This document shows positions 55,441-64,000 of a stretch of 64,000 nucleotides of DNA, piece by piece. Position 1 is the first letter of the stretch; each line of letters starts with the position of its first letter. Below the pieces are notes generated by a model, which was given only the letters and a program-made list of their open reading frames with translations, did not search any database and was not told the DNA's origin. Position numbers and translations under genes: made by a program. The DNA comes from Pyrenula massariospora (Eukaryota > Ascomycota > Eurotiomycetes > Pyrenulales > Pyrenulaceae): assembly GCA_021030905.1 (NCBI GenBank), contig JAGFMI010000003.1, forward strand, positions 2,294,001-2,358,000. The letters are read 5' to 3'.

Positions 55441-57220
55441 CTACCCCACGATTTCTGATACCCTTCCATCCTTCCTCGCCTTGACTCAGCAAGCACAGTT
55501 CTGACTTGCTAATTGGCATTTGTCTGTGAAGACAACATTGCTGGGTAAAGGCATGATCTAGTTTGAATGACCAGAGATGCTAGGCGACAACGACCGAGGT
55601 GTGCCTTACTCAAGGCTGGCAATAGTCGGTGACACAACGCTTGATCATCTGGTCAACATCAAGATCTGAGCAGTAGACCTCTATATGACCAAGCTATAAT
55701 CTACCGCAGATATAGTGATAGACCTCCTAATGTCCGCCAGTCTCGATCGAGATAGCTTGCGGGAGCCTGTACCATCGGAAGTAAAGAGCCTATCTCGCGC
55801 TTTGAGGGATTGTTAATATCAAAATAGGGGAGATGTGACCGTTGGTCGAGTTTTTGATCCAGACACGATCGTGATAATCTGCGGACTGATCATCTTAGGG
55901 ACCCTAAGCTGGAGCGATAGCAATAGCAGTTGATGAGTGGGCTGGTTTGGGCTGAGTGCGATGTTAGCGGGTGGCAATATCTTGGAACTATGGTGTTTCC
56001 AGGGTGAAAGCACATGTTCGAAACACAATTATGTATCTGAGCTCGAAGAAAATTCCGGACGGAGTACGTGTTTTCTTGCCATTGCCGCTCGTTGGAAGTG
56101 GACCCAAACGCCGTAAATTTTGTGATCCTCTCGCCCATCAAGAAGCGGCGTCAATAAGGCCCCACCGCCATGCAATGCCGGCTGGTGATCTGTTTATTGA
56201 GGTGAGCAGCCCGAGCACACCTTGTCCTTGACTCTTCCCTGCGGTTTTTTGTGTTTTTTGAGAGGTCTGCACAACGGTTTCCCGAAACGAGGTCTGGTGA
56301 GAGCGCGGATGGTGGGCTTCTCATTTGGTGTCTTTATTCGAAACAGTCGCCCTGCGGGTACCTGCAGAAGCGGCTCAAGGGAGGCGGATCTTCATTTCAG
56401 GTCGATGGGGGCGGCAATTGCTGGGTGGTCCTTGGCTGTCCGTCTGATGGGGAAGGCCGAACGGGTCATGTCCGACTCAGGTTGGCGCGCGAGAAGTGTT
56501 TCGCCCATCGACAGCCTGTAAGATGGAGAGATCAGCAAAATGATTCCTCACGTGAAACGAGAAGGCGTGCCCTGGGTTCGTGAGACATCATCGGACAGGG
56601 CTAGTCTTTACCAGCTAATTTTCCGCGACGGGGCCTTGCGGTGATGAGATGGTTGGTTGCTTCTCAGCTGCAGATGCGCGCGAATGCGAAGAGACTTCCG
56701 GACGTGGCGCCGTTAAGGTTGTTTCACGTTTCGAAACTTGGCCGCTTCGGGAGACGGCACCACCATGATTTGCCGCCCGCCATCCCTCAACAAGTCAGGG
56801 GCTGCACTTTACACGCATCCGCTTTTGCAGTCGGTCGACGGCGGGATGGATTCCTTCGCAACGACAATCCGAAGTTGGGCACAATCTTAGACGACGGCCA
56901 GCGTGATCGCCCGCCAGCGCCGCGTCGCCCGTATGGGGCACATCACACCCAGTTCCGGGAGGGGGAGGGGAATCACCCAGGTCCCCATCCAGTTAAGTAT
57001 CACTTCACTTCCATTTATTCATCTGACTCTTTTGACACCCGTCCTCTGCATAGTCTCTACACCAGCTGTAGTTGTCGTCTTCTTACAGATCGCCTGTGGT
57101 GATCGTACGTTCCTTTGTCCAAACCATTCATTCCTTTGATCAATAGGCTCCATTGACTGAAGCCTGCCCACTTCCATTCTTTCTCTGTCCACCATCTGAA
57201 ATCAACAACTATCCATCAAC
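55441..57220. other. Upstream region of the AA9 gene, no gene supported
   Basis: Short frames on both strands without domains. 56.2-57.0 kb is GC-rich with overlapping open plus frames (56222-56521, 56251-56583, 56641-57102) that look like chance. The last about 200 bases are CT-rich and hold the likely AA9 promoter and 5' UTR. Confidence 0.4.
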
Positions 57221-58467
57221 ATGTCTGCTACCGCTGTCTTCTCCGGCGCCGTTGCGCTGCTGGCTCTTCTCCCACAGGTTTCCGCTCATGGATACGTCGC
57301 ACAGATCGATGCAGGCGGAAAGACGTAAGAGAACGCAAATCAAGAGATTCTACACATACTAACCTTTGTTATAGCTACTCCGGTTGGATGAATGATAAAG
57401 CGCCTGGAGAGTTCCCGAGTCAAGTGATCGGCTGGAAAATTACGAATCCAAGTAACGGTCCTACAGCTCAGTCTCCATCTGGTTACACCGACTACACTAG
57501 CCCGGATATCATCTGTGGACCTCAGGCAACAAATGCACCCATCGCTGCAGACGTTCAGGCTGGGCAGAATGTCGATCTACACTGGCAGGGTACATACGGC
57601 CAACCATGGCCTCACTCTCTAGGTATTGTCATGACATACTTTGCAGACTGCGGCGGCGACTGCTCCAAGGTAGATAAGAGCCAGCTCAAATTCTTCAAGA
57701 CTCAAGAAGAAGGCCTAGAGAGTGACGGTTCATGGGCTATGGGCAAGATGAAGAACCAGGGCAGTGTTTGGCACGTCCAGGTTCCTTCTACTCTTAAGGG
57801 TGGCCAATATGTCCTCCGATCCGAAATCATCAATCTTGATGTTGCAAAGCCAAACCCAGGCGTTGCTTACGCCGGTCCTCAATCCTATGTTGCCTGTATC
57901 AATTTGAATATTCAGAGCGAGGGAAACGATACTCCTCAAGGCACGCCAGGCCAAAGCCTGTACACATCACAGAATAGCGATTTGAACGCGAATCTTAACA
58001 TTTACCAACAATCTGCCAGCTTTACCTTGCCAGGCATTGCCATGTACACTGCTGGCGCCAACTCGAATAGCAACAGCGGAGGCAGCGGGGCAGCATCCGC
58101 TACCAATACTGGCTCACCATCTGTGACCGGCTATCCAGGATCTAGTGGTGGCTCCTCGGGGAATGCACCAACTACATTCGCCATCTCTGCATCTGCTGCA
58201 CCCTCCCAGCAGCCCGCTTCTGGTCAGGCCCCAGCGGCTCCCGCTGCGCCTGCAGCACCTGCAGCGCCCGCGGCTCCTGCTGCCCCGGCTGCTCCCGCCG
58301 GCGGCTCTGATGACCCTAACGTCGTCAAGGTCTACCACACCACCACCGTTGTTCAAGACGTCACGACTACCGTCATGAGCAAACGTTCTGTGACTCCTGG
58401 GCCTGAAGTTGAGGCGTTCAAGAAATTGCATAGGCACCTTGCTCGTCATCGGGATAGCCATCGCTAG
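57221..58467 (+). CDS. AA9 lytic polysaccharide monooxygenase (formerly GH61)
   Basis: Exons 57221-57324 and 57375-58467 give 398 residues. A signal peptide (MSATAVFSGAVALLALLPQVSA) ends directly before HGYV, so the mature protein begins with the His that forms the copper histidine brace. The second brace His is in QPWPHSLGIVMTYF, and GPQSYVACINLNI supplies the axial Tyr and its Gln partner. All copper-site residues are therefore present. AA9 enzymes oxidatively cleave cellulose and some hemicelluloses outside the cell. After the catalytic domain come a Ser/Gly/Asn-rich linker and a strict Ala-Ala-Pro repeat. The gene ends in a short basic tail (FKKLHRHLARHRDSHR) instead of a cellulose-binding CBM1 or a clear GPI signal. 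An MSKR site could allow Kex2 trimming of the tail. Confidence 0.95.
58231..58302 (+). repeat. Ala-Ala-Pro coding repeat in the AA9 linker
   Basis: About seven to eight tandem nine-base units (GCxGCxCCx) encode PAAPAAPAAP in the linker of the LPMO. Third positions vary between units, so the repeat is not brand new, but length differences between strains are likely. Confidence 0.8.
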
Positions 58468-59075
58468 ATGCTTACCTTACGGTCAGGCAACGCGACATAG
58501 ATACTTCCTACCTGCAACTATGTGTTTTATCATTCTTCCGACCGAAGGTCTGTTCTGCTGAATATTTCTGGCAAGCTGGGAGCACGGGTAGCAACAATTT
58601 GGTATTTTTGGATGGATATGGTTTTGAACCTGTGGTTTGGGACGATGAATGACAATAGGCATGACCTTAGACTTTGGCCATAGACAATTCGATTCAGGTC
58701 TTGCTTGGGGATCGTAAGCCTTTTCGTGTATTCTATCATAGCTTTTGGTGGAGAGATTGAGAACGCATAACAACGGTCATGTACATCTTGCTTTCAAGCC
58801 GTGCACAATGAAACGTGATAGCAAAGTCTTCATTTGTCCCTTATAAGGGTATGAATTCTCGCGAAACGGTCTCGCTGAGGCGGTTTAGCACTGCTGGCCT
58901 CCATACCTACACCCGAGTGTTAGTAAACGTCAATTTTGATGCACCTGGATTTTGGAAAACCTTTCTTAGCAAGTTCGTGGCAAAGCGAATTAGTTCAACT
59001 CCAATTACTAGAAAAGGCAAGAAGCCGTACTACCTCTCCTACCTTCCCATCCCAAGCCCCCTATTTCCCCCCTTT
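58468..59075. other. Convergent intergenic region
   Basis: About 600 bp between the 3' ends of the AA9 and esterase genes. Open frames are chance or shadows of the esterase. No gene seen. Confidence 0.55.
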
Positions 59076-61442
59076 TCATGTCTTGATATAATACCCAAGC
59101 CAACAATTCGTAAACCCCGCCGTGGCATCACAATTCGTCGCCTTATTCCCCTGATCGATCATCTGGCTGACCCCATTCGAGCACGCGTTGTAGCAATCAC
59201 TCGGCGACTCCCACTTCCCATTCCGGTTCATATAGAACGTCACCATGCCATCGCAGTCCCGATCTCCCCAATCCGACTTCGCCCAGCTCCTGAGACAGTC
59301 CTGCAGCGTCGGCCTGTCGATCTTCTTGCCATTCTGGCCGGTGTCCCCTTTCTCCGTCTTGCCCTGCGACACCCGCCCAAAGTCCGTCCCGTCCGTGACG
59401 GTGTTGTTGGTCTGCGGCTCGATCGAATACAGGTACTCCACGTCCCGCACCATGTGCCCGCCGTGCTTCTTGTTCGCGGGGTTGACCCCGTCCTTCGCGT
59501 TCGGCACGTTGCACCCCCCATTCAGCGGGTTCAGCGCGTCGCCGCACATCCCCGCCGTCGGCCGGAACCCGCCCAGCGGCCACTTGGCTGACAGCCGCAC
59601 CTTGTCCGGGGTGTTGTCGTTGTAGGTCCTGCCGGGCTGGCTCGGCCCGTCGACGTTGAGGTCGCCCGGCGACGCGGTGGAGATCCAGGTGCAGAAGTCG
59701 CGGATGTTGCGGTCGAGGACGCCCGCGTCCAGGAAGGTGGGCGTGTCGTTGTCGTTGCAGAATTGCTGGGGGTCGGCGCCGGCGCCCTTGCCTGCGGGGT
59801 TGAACTCGAGGACGGCACCGCCGTTCTTGCCGCCGTTGTGGTCGATCGTGCCGCCGTACTTGAGGTTTTTGGGGTTGATGTTGTCGTGGGGGACGTCGCA
59901 GCCGTTGACGATGGTCAGTAGGAGGTTGTTGCAGGTCGGCTCGTCGATGGCGAGGTTCTGGTAGAAGGTCACCTTGAGCTGGAGCTCGTTGACGGACTGC
60001 GGGTAGAAGACTTTCTGGTCGAAGTACTTGCCGTCTTTGAGGTCGCCGCTGGGAATGCCGGAGGCGCTCTTGCCGCCTTTGCAGTAGTCTCCGACAGCCG
60101 CGGCCGCGGCCGGCTGCGATACCCACTTGTCGGTTGCTTTCCATTGACCGGACGACATGGTGTTGCATTTGGGACTGCCGTTCGAGGGAGCGTCGCCGGG
60201 CTTGCACTGTGGTGGCTTCACGGGGTCGACCTTCAAGATCTTGGATCGGTGAAAGACGAGCAGTCCCATGCACGGGCCAGTAATGGTCTGGTGTCCCATG
60301 TAGCTTGGGTGGAACACTCTGGCGATCGAGTCCGGCGCAACAGCTTTGAGCTGAACGTTTGTCATACCGGCTTTTGGTGGGGAGGTAGGCGTGGCGGTCG
60401 TCAATGGAGCGTCTCTGCCGGAGAGGTTCGCTGTGGAATCGCGCCTGAAAACTGCAGCGTCCAACATGGAGGATCGCCTGACCCTCGTCAAGATTGTGTC
60501 CCTCCGTCTTTTGCCGTTATAGGAAATACCATTCTTCCGGATGAACATCAATAGATCATCGTTTCCAGCGGGATCTTGAGCCGCTGCATCCTCGCAAAAT
60601 CTTCCCTTCACCCCCGTGACCATTTTATCCCAATCAGCCGCGTATACGGGAATCGGTTCTCTGGTGCTGCTCCGTGCGGACGCGATGACCGAAGAGATGG
60701 CGGAGTTGACCTCGTCTGTCAATTTGTTCATAGCTTGTCGATTTTGGTGGCTGAGCTTAAGACCTGTGATTCCGGTTCCTAGGGGGTCCCAGAAGGACCA
60801 TGTTTGCTGATCACAGTAGTTTTCTGCGTCGTTCCAGAACTTTGCGTACATGGTGTATATGATGACCCCGTCCTTGGAGATCTTGTGCGACAAGGCTTCT
60901 ACCATCGACTCGATACTCTCACGCATTTTCGCAACATTGTTGTGACCGTCGGTTAGGGCCTTGTCACAACCCGCTTGATCTGTGGCTAAATAGACACATG
61001 CTTTTAAGATGGCCTCAAATCCAATATCGTTGCCGCCTGCAGATACGGTGATGAGATCCGCAGAACCATCTGCTATGTTTTTAATTTGTTGGTCTTTGAT
61101 ATCTTGAGACGTTGCTCCTGAGCAAGGTAGGTTGTCAAATTTGTCGGTCTCGAGCCCGGAGTTGAGAAGAATGGGATAAGCTTGGTCATATCGCGAACAG
61201 TCCTTGTCTCCAGGACCGTTAAAGGCGTTACCCGCCCCAATACCCGCAGCATATGAATCACCCACGGCCACATAATGTTTAATCCAGGAGGTGTCATATA
61301 TGTTAGGATCGTCTCTCTTTGCGAGAGATCTTGGTAACAGCTCATTGGGGCCCGTCTGATGACTCTTCGTGGGGCTATTACTTGGTGTGAAGGAAAGACT
61401 TGATGTATAGTGCACGAAGAAGAATGCCAACCATAAGAACAT
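59076..61442 (-). CDS. Large secreted SGNH-hydrolase esterase with Cys-rich C-terminal region
   Basis: Single exon, 788 residues. A hydrophobic lead (MFLWLAFFFVHYTSSLSF) acts as signal peptide, followed by a LAKR processing site at 40-43. The SGNH domain (about 55-400) has block I VGDSYAAG with catalytic S63, an oxyanion Asn in SAGGNDIGF (N138) and the C-terminal His block FHPSYMGH (H378), as in SEST-like lipases/esterases. Between residues 305 and 345 a loop carries several dibasic sites (KRRR, RVRR, FRRD), which is unusual inside a catalytic domain. Residues about 405-788 form a separate Cys-rich, Gly/Asn-rich region with CTW, CDVP, CGD and CNV motifs that I do not recognise. Extracellular ester hydrolysis is likely; substrate unknown. 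Divergent from the deaminase-like gene, convergent with the AA9 gene. Confidence 0.88.
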   Translation of the reverse strand: MFLWLAFFFVHYTSSLSFTPSNSPTKSHQTGPNELLPRSLAKRDDPNIYDTSWIKHYVAVGDSYAAGIGAGNAFNGPGDKDCSRYDQAYPILLNSGLETDKFDNLPCSGATSQDIKDQQIKNIADGSADLITVSAGGNDIGFEAILKACVYLATDQAGCDKALTDGHNNVAKMRESIESMVEALSHKISKDGVIIYTMYAKFWNDAENYCDQQTWSFWDPLGTGITGLKLSHQNRQAMNKLTDEVNSAISSVIASARSSTREPIPVYAADWDKMVTGVKGRFCEDAAAQDPAGNDDLLMFIRKNGISYNGKRRRDTILTRVRRSSMLDAAVFRRDSTANLSGRDAPLTTATPTSPPKAGMTNVQLKAVAPDSIARVFHPSYMGHQTITGPCMGLLVFHRSKILKVDPVKPPQCKPGDAPSNGSPKCNTMSSGQWKATDKWVSQPAAAAAVGDYCKGGKSASGIPSGDLKDGKYFDQKVFYPQSVNELQLKVTFYQNLAIDEPTCNNLLLTIVNGCDVPHDNINPKNLKYGGTIDHNGGKNGGAVLEFNPAGKGAGADPQQFCNDNDTPTFLDAGVLDRNIRDFCTWISTASPGDLNVDGPSQPGRTYNDNTPDKVRLSAKWPLGGFRPTAGMCGDALNPLNGGCNVPNAKDGVNPANKKHGGHMVRDVEYLYSIEPQTNNTVTDGTDFGRVSQGKTEKGDTGQNGKKIDRPTLQDCLRSWAKSDWGDRDCDGMVTFYMNRNGKWESPSDCYNACSNGVSQMIDQGNKATNCDATAGFTNCWLGYYIKT

Positions 61443-62405
61443 ATCGTGTATCAGGATAACGAATGCCTGTAGTCTAGTAAATGATGCAATAAAACAATGA
61501 AGAATCCAACGTAGAAAGCGACTGGCTGGTAGTACAACAAAAAGGAATGCAATTTACTTAGTACTCTGAATCTCATTTAATTAGAAACTACAGTCGTCCC
61601 TTCATCTTTAATACATCTGCAAAACTTCTCAGATCAGAGTCAGGTGGCATTCATCACGATCCAAATGCATAGCCATCAGCTCCTGTCAGCTCAGCAACCA
61701 ACCCGAGAACGAGGCTCAGCGGTTGTTTTGTACTCGCAGCGCATAGGGAAGCAAAGGTACAGACTTGATAGCTTTGATGTGCAGGCGGCAGTCCCTCAGG
61801 CATGTAGGGAGCGTGGCATAAGAGAAGTATTCGAAGCGCTGAAGTTGTTGAAATTGGCTAGTGTAATACGACCGTTTCTGAGTGAGATTTTGCGCAGTCT
61901 ATGGGGGCGGATATCGTTGGTGGGGTCGGGGTTAACGCCGGTCCTGGCCAAATACGAGGCTTCTCGGCCCCTGTTCTAATAAAGTTCCCCAGCTGAATCA
62001 TACCAACAATCATGAACTGAGAAGTTCGTTCAAGCTTAAGGCTAATTGTAATGGCATAATATCATCATTTAAGGCCGCAAGGCTGATATTGCGGCGGCTT
62101 TCAGTTGCAATAATTGCATTGCCGCAAGTTCCTGCGAACGTTGGCCTCTCGTATTTGGTTTCACAAACGGCAAAAGTGCTACTCTGATTCCCAGGATGTT
62201 GGTGTCAATATTGTATAAATGGATGGAAATTCGCGGTCCCAGTTTGATAGAATTTATAGTCTTTTTCCTTATCCAGCAACTGCCAGATAAGTATTTGATC
62301 CCATTCACTCGTTTTCGTTTCCGCATTATTTCCCAAAGAGGCAACAACAGTGAGGTTCTCAGCGATTAACGCAATATTTCATTGTGCATCGACCGATTCA
62401 CGGTC
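61443..62405. promoter_or_regulatory. Shared divergent promoter region
   Basis: About 960 bp between the starts of the esterase (minus) and the small secreted protein (plus). AT-rich in its outer parts; open frames at 61644-61979 and 62069-62347 have no domain. Control elements for both genes must lie here but none could be named. Confidence 0.4.
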
Positions 62406-63251
62406 ATGCGGCCTTCTTCCTTTATTAGCTGCTCCCTCACAAGAGCCTTCGTTTCAGTTCTTATTCTCTTATTATCCCTCACCCTTGCAGTCGACATTGT
62501 TGTCAAAAGAGACCCTGAAGCTGTGAATGGCATTTCTCCTGGCAAAGGCTGGAATGTTTATATTGGCACGGCAAAGTGGAACAGCGACCCCGGTTTCATC
62601 ACCGATGCCGGGACAGGAGCATTCATAGCGTTTGCCAGGGAGGCTTTCACTAAAATGAGAGATCAGGCGAGGGCTGATGGCGTTTCGAATCCCCCCTCTG
62701 CATTAACGGTGCTCATAGTTGGCAACAAAGCGTACATCTCGTCATCAATAACCAAAACGGAAAGAGGCGGGGACTACAAACCCGGGGACCTGCTGAAACT
62801 GTTCAGGCAGCCGCTATACGAACAAGAAACATTAGACGGCCCTACTCCTCCATTCGGGCTGTCTCAGGTTCTAAGCACCCTTCATCAGTGCCTCGAACAA
62901 GCACAGCGGGAGGATTCTGATGCCACTGATCATCAGCTATTTTGCGGCGAGCCGGTAGCTCTAGACCAGTACTTTAACGACGCAGGATTGCCAGGCAGTA
63001 ACAAGGAAAATGGAATGAGGGATGCTAAAGCACGCATCGTGACGTGGGGAGTCACGGCAAGCAACCAACAGGGATTTGTATTTAGACCTTGTTCTGGCTC
63101 GCGCAATGATGCACCCAATGCTATTGGCTGCATGAGGCTGGTTACCTTTCTAGGGCTTCCTTATGTGTCTGGGGGCAACCCTGCTAACACATTTCCATCG
63201 CCAGACGAGGCTAAGGAGGATAGACTTTGTCTTGATGATGGAGAGTTATAG
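62406..63251 (+). CDS. Small secreted protein with zinc-deaminase-like features
   Basis: Single exon, 281 residues from the ATG at 62406; the frame extends eight codons upstream only from a TTG. The lead has a clear hydrophobic core (VLILLLSLTLAV) and then VVKR, a Kex2-type site at residue 35, so a processed, exported protein is expected. The body follows the cytidine-deaminase-like order: a strand LTVLIVGNKAYISSSI, a helix containing H-Q-L-F-C180-G-E182-P-VAL, then a strand IVTWGVTASN and PC229 with C242 in GCMRLVTFLGL. In known deaminases C/H-A-E and P-C-x-x-C bind zinc and activate water. Here the second pair is split by a 12-residue insert. Zinc binding and substrate (nucleotide or nucleic acid) are inference. 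A secreted deaminase would be unusual and might act between organisms. Confidence 0.6.
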   Translation: MRPSSFISCSLTRAFVSVLILLLSLTLAVDIVVKRDPEAVNGISPGKGWNVYIGTAKWNSDPGFITDAGTGAFIAFAREAFTKMRDQARADGVSNPPSALTVLIVGNKAYISSSITKTERGGDYKPGDLLKLFRQPLYEQETLDGPTPPFGLSQVLSTLHQCLEQAQREDSDATDHQLFCGEPVALDQYFNDAGLPGSNKENGMRDAKARIVTWGVTASNQQGFVFRPCSGSRNDAPNAIGCMRLVTFLGLPYVSGGNPANTFPSPDEAKEDRLCLDDGEL

Positions 63252-63408
63252 CAAAAGTGCATACACAATGTATAATAACATGGCATGAAGACCGGAAGTG
63301 CGTTTTGCTCAGATGGCATTCGAAATTTGGAAGATGGCTCGTTTGCCGGTTCTGTTTTTTTAGTATAACAAGCAGATTGAATGTTTTAATGGATTTGTAT
63401 CGGATATA

Positions 63409-63465
63409 AGCAGCTTCACCTTTAGCTTTAAAGGCTGGCTCTTTTTGTGCAGTGGTCTGTTTGAC
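63409..63465 (+). repeat. Short dispersed repeat, copy 1 (tRNA-like A box, mutated)
   Basis: 57 bp that align without gaps to copy 2 at 63676-63732; about 42 positions agree by eye. Most of the 15 differences are C/T or G/A, the pattern left by repeat-induced point mutation. The core is TTTGTGCAGTGGTC where copy 2 has TTGGCGCAGTGGTC. Confidence 0.6.
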
Positions 63466-63675
63466 AATTATAAGTTCTTAATTCTGCTCTTTCTACCTCA
63501 TTAAAAAAAACTTTCAAGTTCAAAAGCTGTTATGTTTAATTCTAAGATTTTCAATACACTTTGATATAATAAGATGAAAAATTTATATTCTATATATGCA
63601 TTTGAGAAAATAAGTATTCTAAATTCTGATTCATGGAATTTATATGGAGCTCCAAAAATTGAAAGGTGTCGAACA

Positions 63676-63732
63676 TAAATAGCTTTACCCCCAGCCTTAA
63701 AAGTCGGCTCTTTTGGCGCAGTGGTCGGCTTG
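63676..63732 (+). repeat. Short dispersed repeat, copy 2 (tRNA-like A box)
   Basis: Partner of copy 1. TGGCGCAGTGG fits the Pol III A-box consensus of tRNA genes and of tRNA-derived SINEs. A convincing B box and a cloverleaf were not found downstream, so it is not a tRNA gene; a fragment of a tRNA-derived SINE or tRNA relic is possible. Confidence 0.5.
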
Positions 63733-64000
63733 CCATCTTGATAACAGGTCAAGAAGGCCATATGATGCCTCTATTATAGCTTTCTGGTGGGAGTTCACTG
63801 TTCAAACATTCGTTAGTATTCTCATTGTAGCCGAAAATCTTTTGGGCTACCTTGTAGTCAGCTCTATATTGAGAGCATCACAAAGCGGACTGAGCTGATG
63901 CAGAGTGTCTTGTTGGATTGACTTGTTCCACCAATAACCGTCAAAATGTATTCCTAAATGTAGATGTTGGATAGCGAGCCGATTGCCATTGACGGAGAGG

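Larger units (their letters stand above)
63252..64000. other. AT-rich right end with repeat copies
   Basis: AT-rich, stop-rich sequence, mostly 63.3-63.7 kb, carrying two copies of a short repeat (listed separately). No gene supported to the edge of the window. Confidence 0.55.

Noticed and set aside
59197-60273. 358-codon minus-strand frame inside the esterase
   Set aside because: Arg/Gln-rich shadow of the real esterase frame caused by high GC at third positions.

Overview
The window is chromosomal DNA of a filamentous ascomycete (Pezizomycotina). The evidence is short GT-AG introns of mostly 45-135 nt, no operons, and fungus-restricted families (DUF3431, DUF3176, a PTH11/SAT4-type rhodopsin-like membrane protein, LP-EIR F-box-like proteins, an AA9 lytic polysaccharide monooxygenase). 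The families fit a saprobic or plant-associated Leotiomycetes-like fungus, but the class is inference only. I saw no rRNA gene, convincing tRNA, CRISPR array or intact transposon.

Layout. 1-6 kb: the 5' part of an acyl-protein thioesterase-like hydrolase (minus, cut by the left edge), a DUF3431 type II membrane protein, and a Mae1/TDT-type malate permease. 6.5-10.2 kb: the condensin ATPase SMC2. 11.2-12.8 kb: a large LP-EIR protein, then about 3.8 kb with no gene I can support.

16.5-28.8 kb: a compact group of metabolic genes that looks like a small undescribed biosynthetic cluster. It holds a Dabb-domain protein, an aldo-keto reductase, a SUR2-like hydroxylase, a stand-alone NRPS-like adenylation-thiolation-reductase enzyme transcribed divergently from the hydroxylase, and a second seven-exon aldo-keto reductase. 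A plausible logic is activation of a carboxylate, often an amino acid, reductive release as an aldehyde or alcohol, further reduction, and aliphatic hydroxylation. The product cannot be read from the sequence. The housekeeping gene TDP1 (29.7-31.6 kb) bounds the group, followed by a 3-hydroxyisobutyrate dehydrogenase with an extreme base-composition switch.

33-44.3 kb: an array of four intact two-exon paralogues plus one decayed copy of an LP-EIR (F-box-like) family, all on the minus strand. Two unrelated plus-strand genes sit inside it: a DUF3176 membrane protein and a metallo-beta-lactamase-fold lactonase-like hydrolase. 44.9-47.7 kb: two conserved-looking fungal proteins of unknown function. 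47.7-57.2 kb: gene-poor, with a PTH11-like receptor-type membrane protein, two diverged copies of an unassigned sequence, and a decayed membrane-protein gene.

57.2-63.3 kb: secreted functions. These are an AA9 LPMO, a large SGNH esterase with a Cys-rich C-terminal region, and a small secreted protein with features of a zinc deaminase fold. The right end is AT-rich and holds two copies of a short repeat with a Pol III A-box-like core whose differences are mostly transitions, as RIP would leave.

Coordinates of spliced genes were worked out by hand from splice consensus and reading-frame continuity. Starts given are real ATGs except where stated.
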